64,000 bases of DNA from UBA1535 sp002323775 (GTDB lineage: Bacteria; Bacillota; Clostridia; Tissierellales; Sedimentibacteraceae): positions 1 to 64,000 of the forward strand of contig DAMAHZ010000004.1 of NCBI GenBank assembly GCA_031993545.1, written 5' to 3'. Positions 34,500 to 42,810 of the stretch are shown piece by piece. The stretch's first letter is position 1; every line of letters starts with the position of its first letter. Made by a program: the position numbers and the translations under genes. Below the pieces are notes generated by a model. The model ran no database searches, was not told the origin of the DNA, and saw nothing but the letters and a program-made list of their open reading frames with translations.

Positions 34500-35018
34500 T
34501 TGAACGAGGAAATTACTGTTAGTAGTGAAAAAATATATGATGGCAAAATAATTAATTTAAGAATAGATACAGTTGAGTTGCCAAATAAAAAATATACTAA
34601 AAGGGAAATTGTGGAGCATAGAGGGGCAGCGGCAATTATTGCATTAGATGAGGATAATAAAATTATCTTGGTAAAGCAGTATCGTAAGGCTGTTGAGGAT
34701 TTCTTATATGAGGTGCCAGCTGGCAAACTTGAATTAAACGAGGAGCCACTAAATTGTGCAAGTAGAGAGCTTGTTGAAGAAACGGGGTATTGCGCAAATA
34801 AAATTGAAAAATTAACAGAATTTTATACATGTCCTGGGTTTTGCAATGAAAAAATATATTTGTATAAGGCGACTGAGCTAAAACAGGTAGAAACTAATTT
34901 AGATGATGACGAGTTTATTGAAATAATAAAGGTAAGCATTGATGAAGCAAAGGAAATGATAAAGCAAAATAAAATTGTCGATGCTAAGACGCAAATAGCA
35001 ATTTTTAACTTATTCTGA
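34500..35018 (+). CDS. nudF: Nudix hydrolase, ADP-ribose pyrophosphatase type
   Basis: 172 aa from TTG 34500, chosen because GAGGAGG lies 4-6 nt upstream and the protein then starts MNEEITVSSEKIYDGKI as in NudF. Nudix box GKLELNEEPLNCASRELVEETGY (landmarks REL.EETG) is intact. Likely hydrolyses ADP-ribose to AMP and ribose-5-phosphate. An ACTAAT(T)CCATT / AATGGATTAGT inverted repeat precedes the SD. Confidence 0.88.
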   Translation: MNEEITVSSEKIYDGKIINLRIDTVELPNKKYTKREIVEHRGAAAIIALDEDNKIILVKQYRKAVEDFLYEVPAGKLELNEEPLNCASRELVEETGYCANKIEKLTEFYTCPGFCNEKIYLYKATELKQVETNLDDDEFIEIIKVSIDEAKEMIKQNKIVDAKTQIAIFNLF

Positions 35019-35076
35019 TAGTAAAAATTTTATAGTACATGTAAATTTTTATAGGATAAGTTCACTTATAGTAATT

Positions 35077-35154
35077 AATCCTTCTGTACAAGCATAAATA
35101 ATTAATAGTATTAATATAAAATATTAATACAAAGTTGTGCTGTACAGGAGGATT
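35077..35154 (+). promoter_or_regulatory. Long stem masking the SD of the SpoIIM-like gene
   Basis: AATCCTTCTGTACA (35077-35090) pairs with the SD-containing TGTACAGGAGGATT (35141-35154), then after one bulged A GCATAA (35092-35097) continues with TTGTGC (35135-35140): about 20 bp with two G-U pairs. The SD AGGAGG (35146-35151) is completely inside. An ATTAATAT/ATATTAAT hairpin sits in the loop. Confidence 0.7.
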
Positions 35155-35158
35155 TTTT

Positions 35159-35698
35159 ATGAATAAGAATTTGATGGCTTTAGTTATTATATTTATCTTG
35201 TCGCTCATAATATCTGCTTTGATTTTTAATTTTATGGAGCAAAATAATATTTCTACAAAAATAAACTATGAAAGTCTTAAGGAATATAGTTTTCTAAGCT
35301 TATTTTTAGAAAGTCTCAAAAAAAATATTATATATTTTATTTTAATAATGGCTTTGTCACTATTTGGGCTTAGATTGATGATATATGCAGGCTTTTCGAT
35401 TATTTCAATAATATATGGAATTTCAATGATTTATCTTGTGAAAATAGTATCTGGTGATATATTATATTTAGTTTTAAATTTTACAGATTATTTATTATAT
35501 TTCCCTATATTAGTTTATTTTACATACAATTCTATTTTATTATCAAAAAATATAAAAAAAATAAAGACTAATTTGAGAAAAATTGATATAATAGTAAAAA
35601 AACATATAAGCTTTTCAGTTTTATCTATATCCTTAGTTATAATATACTCTTTAGTTCACAGCTTTTGGATATATATGATTCTTTTATTAAAAAATTAA
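35159..35698 (+). CDS. Polytopic membrane protein, probable SpoIIM
   Basis: 179 aa from ATG 35159 (AGGAGG SD). Four to five hydrophobic helices: residues 4-22, 51-71, 72-95, 100-120 and 155-175. I recognise no decisive SpoIIM motif; the call rests on size, topology and location between spo0A/nudF and xerD, where B. subtilis and many clostridia carry spoIIM (septal peptidoglycan dissolution in engulfment). Treat as inferred. Confidence 0.55.
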   Translation: MNKNLMALVIIFILSLIISALIFNFMEQNNISTKINYESLKEYSFLSLFLESLKKNIIYFILIMALSLFGLRLMIYAGFSIISIIYGISMIYLVKIVSGDILYLVLNFTDYLLYFPILVYFTYNSILLSKNIKKIKTNLRKIDIIVKKHISFSVLSISLVIIYSLVHSFWIYMILLLKN

Positions 35699-35794
35699 GA
35701 AAGACTATTAATACTAAAAGCAGAGAGGGTTTTTACTGGCCAAGCATATAGAATATCTATAAACGCTAGCTCAAAGAAAGGAATGTAGTATAAA

Positions 35795-36694
35795 TTGGAA
35801 AAAACATTTGATAATTATATAAATAAGCTAAGGTCTAAAAAGCTGAGCGAAAATACGATAAATTCATATATAAGTGATATAAAAGCTTTTGTGTCATACA
35901 TAGAAACAGAATATACTGCCTTCTACCTTGAGGTTAAAAAGACTCAAGTTTTGACTTATCTCGTTGACTTGCAGAAAAAGGGGAAAAGCTCCTCAACTAT
36001 TGCAAGAAATATTTCTTCACTTAAAAATTTTTATGATTTTCTAAGAGAAGAAAGAGTTATTGGCGAAAATCCAATACAAAATATTCATAGTCCAAGGCAG
36101 ATAAAAAAAGCACCTATGACACTAAGTGAGGCCGAGATAATAAAGCTTATGAATTTGCCGGACACTAATACTTTTAAGGGAAGCAGAGATAGTGCCATGC
36201 TTGAATTATTATATTCTTCAGGTATAAAAGTCACGGAATTGATAAATATTAAGCTTGATGATATAATTTTTAATGCTTCGATTATACTAATAGGAAAAAA
36301 TAATGAAGATAAGTCTTTAATGGCAAAAAGCAGAGCAGTTCCGATAGGAAAAATTGCTTTAAATGCAATTAATGATTATATAAGCAAATTTAGGGTAAAT
36401 AAATGTAAAGAGGATTTTAACTATTTGTTTATTAATAGTAGTGGAGAAGCATTGACAAGACAGGGAGTGTGGAAAATACTCAAATATTATGAAAGAAAGC
36501 TAGAAATAAATCATGAGCTTTCACCACAGGTTTTAAGAAACTCATTTGCAGTACATTTGTTAAATAATGGTGCAGATATAGCTTCAGTGCAGGAATTGAT
36601 GGGACATAAGAATATAACAGCAATGCAAAATTATTTGCAGGCTACACAGCAAAAGTCACTAGATACATTTAAAAACCTGCACCCAAGGGCATAG
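35795..36694 (+). CDS. xerD: XerD-like tyrosine recombinase with altered catalytic residues
   Basis: 299 aa, TTG start; SD AGAAAGG (35775-35781) with 13-nt spacer. N-terminal SAM-like core-binding domain (LSENTINSYISDIKAFVSYIE) and C-terminal catalytic domain aligned to XerD, downstream of spoIIM and upstream of deoB as usual. The first catalytic Arg (GLRVSEL) is Lys here (SSGIKVTEL), and the HxxR His is Gln (SPQVLRNSF); GH(K), the second Arg and the Tyr (QNYLQ) remain. It may be impaired or specialised, or lysine may substitute; a second Xer elsewhere would have to do dif resolution. Confidence 0.85.
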   Translation: MEKTFDNYINKLRSKKLSENTINSYISDIKAFVSYIETEYTAFYLEVKKTQVLTYLVDLQKKGKSSSTIARNISSLKNFYDFLREERVIGENPIQNIHSPRQIKKAPMTLSEAEIIKLMNLPDTNTFKGSRDSAMLELLYSSGIKVTELINIKLDDIIFNASIILIGKNNEDKSLMAKSRAVPIGKIALNAINDYISKFRVNKCKEDFNYLFINSSGEALTRQGVWKILKYYERKLEINHELSPQVLRNSFAVHLLNNGADIASVQELMGHKNITAMQNYLQATQQKSLDTFKNLHPRA

Positions 36695-36779
36695 TGATTT
36701 CTTGAATAAACAATTAAATCTTTGCTATAAAAAAGCTAAACAATTTTAACTATAAAATAAAAAAACTAGGAGGATAAAA

Positions 36780-37955
36780 ATGATAAACAGAGTAATATTA
36801 ATAGTTTTAGACAGTGTTGGAATTGGGGAATTGCCTGATGCACATTTGTTTAATGATGAAGGAAGCAACACAGTAGGAAATATCTATAAAAGCATTAAGG
36901 GATTTAACTTACCTAAATTAGAACAACTTGGACTGTTGAATATAGAAGGACTTAGAGATTTAAGTACAAATAACGGAAAAGCTTTAGCATCCTTTGGGAG
37001 AGCCGCAGAAAAGTCAATGGGTAAGGATACTACAACAGGTCATTGGGAAATGAGCGGTATCATTTTACCTCAAGCATTTCCAACATATTCAAATGGATTT
37101 CCAAAGGAAGTTGTAGAAGAATTTGAAAAAAGAACCGGCAGAAAGGTTATAGGAAATTGCGTTGCCTCAGGAACTGAAATTATACAAAGACTTGGGGATG
37201 AACATGTAAATACTGGAGCATTTATAGTTTATACTTCAGCAGACAGTGTATTCCAAATAGCTGCACATGAAGAAGTAGTGCCTCTTGATGAACTATACAA
37301 GGCTTGTCAAATCGCAAGAGATATGCTTCAAGGAGAGCATGCAGTAGGTCGTGTAATAGCAAGACCTTTTATTGGAACATCAGGAGAGTATAAAAGAACT
37401 GAAAACAGGAGAGATTTTTCATTAGAGCCTATAAAGAATACGATGCTTGACTATTTGTCTGAAAAAGGCTTTATGACCTACGCTATAGGAAAAATTGAAG
37501 ATATATTTGCTAATAAGGGCATAAATAAAGCAGAGCATACTAAAAATAATCAAGAGGGTATAGAAGCTACAATTGAGGCTATAAAAGAAAATACCTCCGG
37601 TATAGTATTTACAAATTTAGTTGACTTTGATATGTTATATGGACATAGAAATGATGCTGTCGGATACGGAAATGCCTTAAAACATTTTGACAGCTATTTA
37701 GATGAGATTAAGAGCTTGTTGAAGGATGATGATGTCTTGATAATCACAGCAGATCATGGCTGTGATCCTACGACTCCAAGCACAGATCACTCAAGAGAAT
37801 ATATTCCAGTTTTATTCTATGGAAGCAAAATTAAAGAAAACAATGATTTAGGAACGCTAGACACTTATGCTTGTATAGGAAAGACTATTCTTGATATGTT
37901 TGATATTGAGAATGATTTAGATGGATATAGCGTTAAGGATAAGATTTTAAGATAA
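36780..37955 (+). CDS. deoB: Phosphopentomutase
   Basis: 391 aa, complete alkaline-phosphatase-superfamily phosphopentomutase: ILIVLDSVGIGELPDA at the N-terminus with metal Asp, GKDTTTGHWEM with the catalytic Thr, and IITADHGCDPTTPSTDHSREYIP at the C-terminus (landmarks given in pieces). Interconverts (deoxy)ribose-1-P and 5-P; works with pdp 23 nt downstream and deoC at 58384. Confidence 0.97.
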   Translation: MINRVILIVLDSVGIGELPDAHLFNDEGSNTVGNIYKSIKGFNLPKLEQLGLLNIEGLRDLSTNNGKALASFGRAAEKSMGKDTTTGHWEMSGIILPQAFPTYSNGFPKEVVEEFEKRTGRKVIGNCVASGTEIIQRLGDEHVNTGAFIVYTSADSVFQIAAHEEVVPLDELYKACQIARDMLQGEHAVGRVIARPFIGTSGEYKRTENRRDFSLEPIKNTMLDYLSEKGFMTYAIGKIEDIFANKGINKAEHTKNNQEGIEATIEAIKENTSGIVFTNLVDFDMLYGHRNDAVGYGNALKHFDSYLDEIKSLLKDDDVLIITADHGCDPTTPSTDHSREYIPVLFYGSKIKENNDLGTLDTYACIGKTILDMFDIENDLDGYSVKDKILR

Positions 37956-37978
37956 TAATTAGTTGGAGGTTACGTACT

Positions 37979-39310
37979 ATGCGTATGTATGATATTATAA
38001 ATAATAAAAAGAACAATAAAGTACTGACTAAAGAAGAAATTTGTTTTTTCATTGAAGGCTATGTTAAAAATGAGATACCTGATTATCAAGTATCTGCACT
38101 TTTAATGGCTATATGCTTAAATGATATAAATTTAGACGAAATATTTTATCTGACAGAAGCGATGATAAATTCTGGAGATACAATAGATTTGAGCAATATC
38201 GATGGTATTACGATAGATAAGCACAGCACAGGAGGGGTAGGCGATAAGACATCTTTATCACTTCTTCCAATGCTTGCTGCCTGTGGTTTAAAAGGCTCTA
38301 AAATGTCTGGCAGAGGCTTAGGACATACAGGTGGAACTTTGGATAAGCTAGAAGCTATCGATGGTTTTAATATCAATATTTCTGATAAACAAGCGAGTGA
38401 TATTATCAATGAAAATAATTTTATTATTTGCGGACAGACATTAAATCTTGTTCCTGCTGATAAAAAGCTTTATGCTCTTAGAGATGTTACAGCAACCGTT
38501 GACAATATAGGATTAATTGCTTCAAGCATAATGTCTAAAAAAATTGCATCAGGTGCTAAAAATATTGTTTTGGATGTTAAGCTTGGAAGCGGAGCGTTTA
38601 TGAAGGACTTAGAAAGTGCAATAAAATTATCTGAAACAATGGTAAATATTGGAGAAAGATTTGGGAAAAATATAAGAGCAATCATAACGAATATGGACGA
38701 GCCTCTTGGAAAAGCTGTTGGAAATTCAATAGAAGTAATTGAAGCCATAGAAACCTTAAAGGGAAACGGACCAAATGATTTTGAAAACTTATGTATATTC
38801 TTATGTGCTAATCTTCTTGAAATGACCGGAATTGCAAGCTCACTTGAAAATGGAGAGCAGATTGCAAAAGAGATAATTGATTCTAAAAGAGCATTGAATA
38901 GATTTGAAAAATTTGTTGAATTGCAAAACGGTGACAGCAGGGTAGTGAATGATTACAGCTTGTTTAAGCAGGCTAAATATAAGTTTGATGTTTTATCATT
39001 AAATACTGGATATGTTCATGCAATAAATGCTGAGATGATTGGAAAGGCTGCACTTGTAGCAGGTGCTGGCAGAGAGAAAAAAGAGGATAATATAGACTAT
39101 TCAGCAGGTATTGTGATTAATAAAAAAGTTAATGATAAAGTAAAAGATGGTGATGTTTTAGCTACAATTTACACAGATAATCAAAACAAGATTGAAGAAA
39201 TCAAAGCTCAAATTCTAAATGCTTTTAAAATAAGCGAAGAAAAAAATTATGATGCTAAGCTAATATATGGAATTGTTACAAAAGATGGCTTTATTCCATA
39301 TAAAAATTAA
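37979..39310 (+). CDS. pdp: Pyrimidine-nucleoside phosphorylase
   Basis: 443 aa. Signature DKHSTGGVGDKTSL near residue 80, SGRGLGHTGGTLDKLEAI, and the C-terminal PYNP domain (VNKKVNDKVKDGDVLATIY). Splits uridine, deoxyuridine and thymidine into base and (deoxy)ribose-1-P. Co-transcribed with deoB; the deoB-pdp-dacF order matches Bacillus and clostridia. Confidence 0.95.
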   Translation: MRMYDIINNKKNNKVLTKEEICFFIEGYVKNEIPDYQVSALLMAICLNDINLDEIFYLTEAMINSGDTIDLSNIDGITIDKHSTGGVGDKTSLSLLPMLAACGLKGSKMSGRGLGHTGGTLDKLEAIDGFNINISDKQASDIINENNFIICGQTLNLVPADKKLYALRDVTATVDNIGLIASSIMSKKIASGAKNIVLDVKLGSGAFMKDLESAIKLSETMVNIGERFGKNIRAIITNMDEPLGKAVGNSIEVIEAIETLKGNGPNDFENLCIFLCANLLEMTGIASSLENGEQIAKEIIDSKRALNRFEKFVELQNGDSRVVNDYSLFKQAKYKFDVLSLNTGYVHAINAEMIGKAALVAGAGREKKEDNIDYSAGIVINKKVNDKVKDGDVLATIYTDNQNKIEEIKAQILNAFKISEEKNYDAKLIYGIVTKDGFIPYKN

Positions 39311-39376
39311 ATTTTACTTTGATTTTTAATTAGATTTTTAAGTTTAAACTTACTAAAAACATTTGAATATTAAAAT

Positions 39377-39435
39377 AAAATATGGATATTATACTTAAAA
39401 AGGAGGTCTTTTTATGAGAAAAATATCCATATTTT
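39377..39435 (+). promoter_or_regulatory. 13-bp inverted repeat enclosing the dacF translation start
   Basis: AAAATATGGATAT (39377-39389) is the exact complement of ATATCCATATTTT (39423-39435), which codes for residues 4-8 of the protein. The 33-nt loop carries the SD AAGGAGG and ATG (39414), so folding would present or constrain the start. Confidence 0.5.
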
Positions 39436-40622
39436 TAATATTTATTTTATTATTTAGTTTTGTTAATCAAAATGTTTTTATTGGCTCTGATGGCATGACT
39501 GGGCTTACAGGTATGAATACTGTGTATGCAGATGTCAAAGCTGATAATTTAACATTGACATCCAAATCTGCTATCTTGATGAGTGCTGATAGTGGAGAGA
39601 TTTTATATGAAAAAAACAGCAATCAAAAGCTTTCCCCTGCTAGTATAACTAAAATTATGCTGCTCATTTTGCTTAGTGAAAAGCTAAATTCGGGAGAAAT
39701 AAAACTAACAGATGAAACTACTATCACCAAGTATGCAGCGAGCATGGGTGGAAGTCAAGTTTTCTTAGAGGAGAATGAAGTACAAACAGTTGATAGTCTT
39801 CTTAAAGCTATTTGCATGCGTTCGGCAAATGATGCTTCTGTTGCTATGTCAGAATTATTGTATGGCTCTGAAGAAGCCTGTGTTGCTCAGATGAATGAAA
39901 AAGCCATAGAGCTTGGCATGGAAAGCACACATTTTGTAAATGTCACTGGACTACCTGCTGAAAATCATATTTCAACTGCAAAAGATATTGCACTTATGTC
40001 AAGGGAATTACTAAAATATAACTATGCCAATAAGTACATGGTTACTTGGATGGATAGTATTATGGTTGGCAAAAACAAAGACATAGAGCAGGTCTTAGTA
40101 AATACCAATAGATTGATAAATAATTACGATGGTTTGTTGGGACTTAAAACAGGATATACAACAGACGCATTGTATTGTCTGTCTGCGGCAGCGGAGAGAA
40201 AGGGCACTAAATTTATAGCAGTAGTTCTAGGATGTCCTGAAACTAAAGTGCGATTTGCAGAGGCAGCAAAACTTTTAAATCATGGCTTTGCGAATTATAA
40301 AAATTTAATTTTTTATGCTAAAGATGCTCCTATAACAAAGGTTGCAGTAGAATGTGCTAAAGAAGAAAATATAAATGTAGTCAGCAGAGAAAATATTAGT
40401 TTATTAACAACAAGTAATTGCAAAATTGAAGATTATAGTTTACAATATAATGTGAATAAAAATTTAAAAGCACCTCTGGATTATAATACACCTATAGGGA
40501 TACTGACTATTTCAAAGGATGGATCTGTAGTTAAGGAAGTAGAGTTATATCCGGAAAAGAAGATAGATAAACAACCATTTTTTGCATTTTATTTTAAAAT
40601 GTTAAAAGAAATTATGAAGTGA
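39414..40622 (+). CDS. dacF: D-alanyl-D-alanine carboxypeptidase, DacF type
   Basis: 402 aa. Signal peptide (FLIFILLFSFVNQ), PBP5-like catalytic domain with SxxK (SPASITKIM), SxN (RSANDAS) and KTG (GLKTGYT) all intact, and a C-terminal beta domain with amphipathic end (FFAFYFKMLKEIMK). Trims pentapeptide in peptidoglycan; DacF is sporulation-associated in B. subtilis and follows the same neighbours. Confidence 0.93.
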   Translation: MRKISIFLIFILLFSFVNQNVFIGSDGMTGLTGMNTVYADVKADNLTLTSKSAILMSADSGEILYEKNSNQKLSPASITKIMLLILLSEKLNSGEIKLTDETTITKYAASMGGSQVFLEENEVQTVDSLLKAICMRSANDASVAMSELLYGSEEACVAQMNEKAIELGMESTHFVNVTGLPAENHISTAKDIALMSRELLKYNYANKYMVTWMDSIMVGKNKDIEQVLVNTNRLINNYDGLLGLKTGYTTDALYCLSAAAERKGTKFIAVVLGCPETKVRFAEAAKLLNHGFANYKNLIFYAKDAPITKVAVECAKEENINVVSRENISLLTTSNCKIEDYSLQYNVNKNLKAPLDYNTPIGILTISKDGSVVKEVELYPEKKIDKQPFFAFYFKMLKEIMK

Positions 40623-40630
40623 AAGGGTAA

Positions 40631-41398
40631 TTGTTGTTGCATATGGAGTATTCAGTTAATTTAACTACATTTCAAGGTCCTTTTGAGCTATTGTATTATT
40701 TGATAGAGCAAAGGGAGGTTGATATATATGATATACCAATTTCTGAAATTACACAGCAGTATTTAGAGTATCTTGACGAGATGAAAAATCTAAACATGAA
40801 TATAACAAGCGAGTTTATATTGATGGCTGCAACACTGATTGAGATAAAATCTCAGATGCTTTTACCGGTAAAGGAAAAGGACTCTGAGGACCCAAGACTT
40901 CAATTAGTAAATCAATTAATTGAATACAAAATATGCAAGATAGCCTCTGAAAAGCTTAAAGAATTTGAACAAAGCAATAGCTTTTTTTACTCAAAGCCAA
41001 AAGAGGAAATTGAGTTTCCAGATGATAACGAGTGTGAACAGTTATTTATAAACACTGTAAATGCTTATGATTTATACAATATGTTTTCTAAGCTTCTTAA
41101 GGAGAGAAATATAAAAATATCACAAGAGCCTGTAGTTTTGCAAAATAAAATTTATCGTGAAAGCTATAGTGTTAAAGCCTGTGTTGATGATATATTGATA
41201 AAGCTTAAAAAGAATAAGTCTGTTTCTGTATTTGCCTTATTTGAAGAAAATATTAGTCAAACTAATAAAAAAGAGTATATTGTATCGGTATTTTTAGCTG
41301 TTTTAGAATTATCAAAGGATAAGGATATAAAAATAGTTCAAGACAAAAATTTTAGTGACATAGTAATTTTATATGGTCAAGGGGAGAACAATGAATAA
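40631..41398 (+). CDS. scpA: Segregation and condensation protein ScpA
   Basis: Up to 255 aa. Kleisin: YSVNLTTFQGPFELLYYLIEQREVDIYDIPISEITQQYLEYL (landmarks FQGPFELL, DIYDIPI). Start is ambiguous: TTG at 40631, 40634 or 40637, or ATG at 40643; the GAAAGGG SD (40621-40627) suits the middle TTGs best. Bridges SMC heads with ScpB; overlaps scpB by 8 nt. Confidence 0.94.
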   Translation: MLLHMEYSVNLTTFQGPFELLYYLIEQREVDIYDIPISEITQQYLEYLDEMKNLNMNITSEFILMAATLIEIKSQMLLPVKEKDSEDPRLQLVNQLIEYKICKIASEKLKEFEQSNSFFYSKPKEEIEFPDDNECEQLFINTVNAYDLYNMFSKLLKERNIKISQEPVVLQNKIYRESYSVKACVDDILIKLKKNKSVSVFALFEENISQTNKKEYIVSVFLAVLELSKDKDIKIVQDKNFSDIVILYGQGENNE

Positions 41399-41933
41399 AG
41401 AGAAAATTAAAAGTACAATAGAAAGCTTGCTTTTTGCGTGGGGAGAGCCTTTAAGCCTTAATGAAATATCAGATATTTTAAATATTAAAAAAACTGAAGC
41501 TATTCAATTTATCACTGAGATGGCAGAAGAATATAAGGCGGATGAAAAAAGGGGTATATTTCTTCAACAGTTCGGAGATACTTACCAATTAACTACAAAA
41601 AAGGAAAATTTTGATTTTATACAGAAACTTATGCAAGAAGTAACCGTTAACCGTTCACTTTCAAATGCGTCATTGGAAACTTTGTCTATAATAGCGTATA
41701 AACAGCCTGTCACAAGAGTTGAAGTTGATATAATAAGAGGAGTAAAAAGCTCACATATAGTAAAAAGTTTGCTAGAGAAAAATCTAATCAAAGAAGTCGG
41801 AAAATTAGATAAACCCGGCAAACCAACTCTTTATGCAACAACCTCTGAGTTTTTAAAGCATTTTGGATTAAAAACCATAGATGAGCTACCAAAAATACAA
41901 ATTGAAGAAGATGAGGATAAAAAAGCAGTATAG
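41391..41933 (+). CDS. scpB: Segregation and condensation protein ScpB
   Basis: 180 aa from ATG 41391 (AAGGGGAG SD), overlapping the scpA stop. Two winged-helix domains; ESLLFAWGEPLSLNEISDIL and SLETLSIIAYKQPVTRVEVDIIRG (landmarks LSIIAYKQPVTR). The last codons are part of a perfect 32-bp stem-loop. Confidence 0.95.
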   Translation: MNKEKIKSTIESLLFAWGEPLSLNEISDILNIKKTEAIQFITEMAEEYKADEKRGIFLQQFGDTYQLTTKKENFDFIQKLMQEVTVNRSLSNASLETLSIIAYKQPVTRVEVDIIRGVKSSHIVKSLLEKNLIKEVGKLDKPGKPTLYATTSEFLKHFGLKTIDELPKIQIEEDEDKKAV

Positions 41934-41986
41934 CTTGTCTTTAAGCTAATCAAAGATTAGCTTAAAGACAAGCTATACTGCTTTTT
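41920..41986. terminator. Perfect 32-bp stem-loop at the scpB stop
   Basis: 41920-41951 is the exact reverse complement of 41955-41986, with an AAA loop; the arm starts AAAAAGCAGTATAG and includes the scpB stop. The T5 end makes it terminator-like on both strands. It also lies between a GAGGA SD-like site (41913-41917) and the ATG at 41998. Confidence 0.8.
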
Positions 41987-41997
41987 AAATTATTAAA

Positions 41998-42369
41998 ATG
42001 TATGTATTATTTTCAATAATTTTAGCAATAATATTATTTATAGGCGTATTGTATTTGACTTTTATAGTACAAGTCAAAATAAATATAACAATTGCTGAAG
42101 CCGCTATATTTATTAAATTTAAAATTCTGAAATTTCATAAGGATTTTGTATTTAGATTAAATTATTTTGAATTAATAAAAAGATATTTTTTAGAGAAAAG
42201 AAATGGAAAGTCTTATACGAAAGAATTAGACTTGTTCAAGTCAGTTCTTAGAGCTTTTTTTATAAAAAATATAGATGTTTATTCAGAATTATTTGAAGAT
42301 AGGCTTTCAATTGCTGTGAAATTTAATGTAGTAAATATAATTACAAAAAAATCAATGTTAAATGAGTAA
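41998..42369 (+). CDS. DUF2953 protein, C-terminally short
   Basis: 123 aa. Single N-terminal transmembrane helix (VLFSIILAIILFIGVLYLTFIV) and the start of a DUF2953 domain; relatives such as YtfI are roughly 200 residues, so the C-terminal half is missing. There is no SD next to the ATG. The neighbours (scpB, then ytfJ) are those of intact DUF2953 genes. Possibly a decaying gene, or a shortened form read via the SD before the 32-bp hairpin. Not known functionally. Confidence 0.55.
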   Translation: MYVLFSIILAIILFIGVLYLTFIVQVKINITIAEAAIFIKFKILKFHKDFVFRLNYFELIKRYFLEKRNGKSYTKELDLFKSVLRAFFIKNIDVYSELFEDRLSIAVKFNVVNIITKKSMLNE

Positions 42370-42411
42370 TAATTTTAACAAATAAATACAATAAAAAAAG
42401 AGGTATTAGGA

Positions 42412-42810
42412 ATGAGCAAAGATATAGAAAATATCATAAAAACAACATTAGAAAACATCAATAATATGACAGAAAATGAAAAGCTGATAAGCAGCAAAAT
42501 AAGCTATGAGAATGTCAATTTTCTTGCTATTTCAAAGCTTAATATGAATTTTATTATTGGAGGCAGTGACATAGACAAAAAGTTTAGAAATATCGACGTT
42601 AAGCCATTCGCTGGAGCTGCTTATGTCAATTTATCACTAAATCCGCAGTTTTTGATATATGAAAATCAAAATCAAATACAGTCAGTTAATCTAAATGGAA
42701 CACAAAATATAAACAATGATTTGTCATCAATCATTTCAAATGTAGTTTCATACATAAAGGACTTAAAGGAGAAAAAAGTGAAAAATGAAAAAGCTGAGAA
42801 ATTTGAATAG
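42412..42810 (+). CDS. ytfJ: Sporulation protein YtfJ (GerW family)
   Basis: 132 aa GerW/YtfJ: IENIIKTTLENINNM at the start, FIIGGSD and FAGAAYVNLSLNPQFLIY in the core; the usual glycine-rich loop is shortened. GerW is a spore protein required for normal germination responses in Bacillus. Overlaps dacB by 26 nt. Confidence 0.82.
   Translation: MSKDIENIIKTTLENINNMTENEKLISSKISYENVNFLAISKLNMNFIIGGSDIDKKFRNIDVKPFAGAAYVNLSLNPQFLIYENQNQIQSVNLNGTQNINNDLSSIISNVVSYIKDLKEKKVKNEKAEKFE

Noticed and set aside
35795..36694. Integrase of a mobile element
   Set aside because: Position between a SpoIIM-like gene and deoB, length and domain layout are those of chromosomal xerD; no other mobile genes or att sites nearby.
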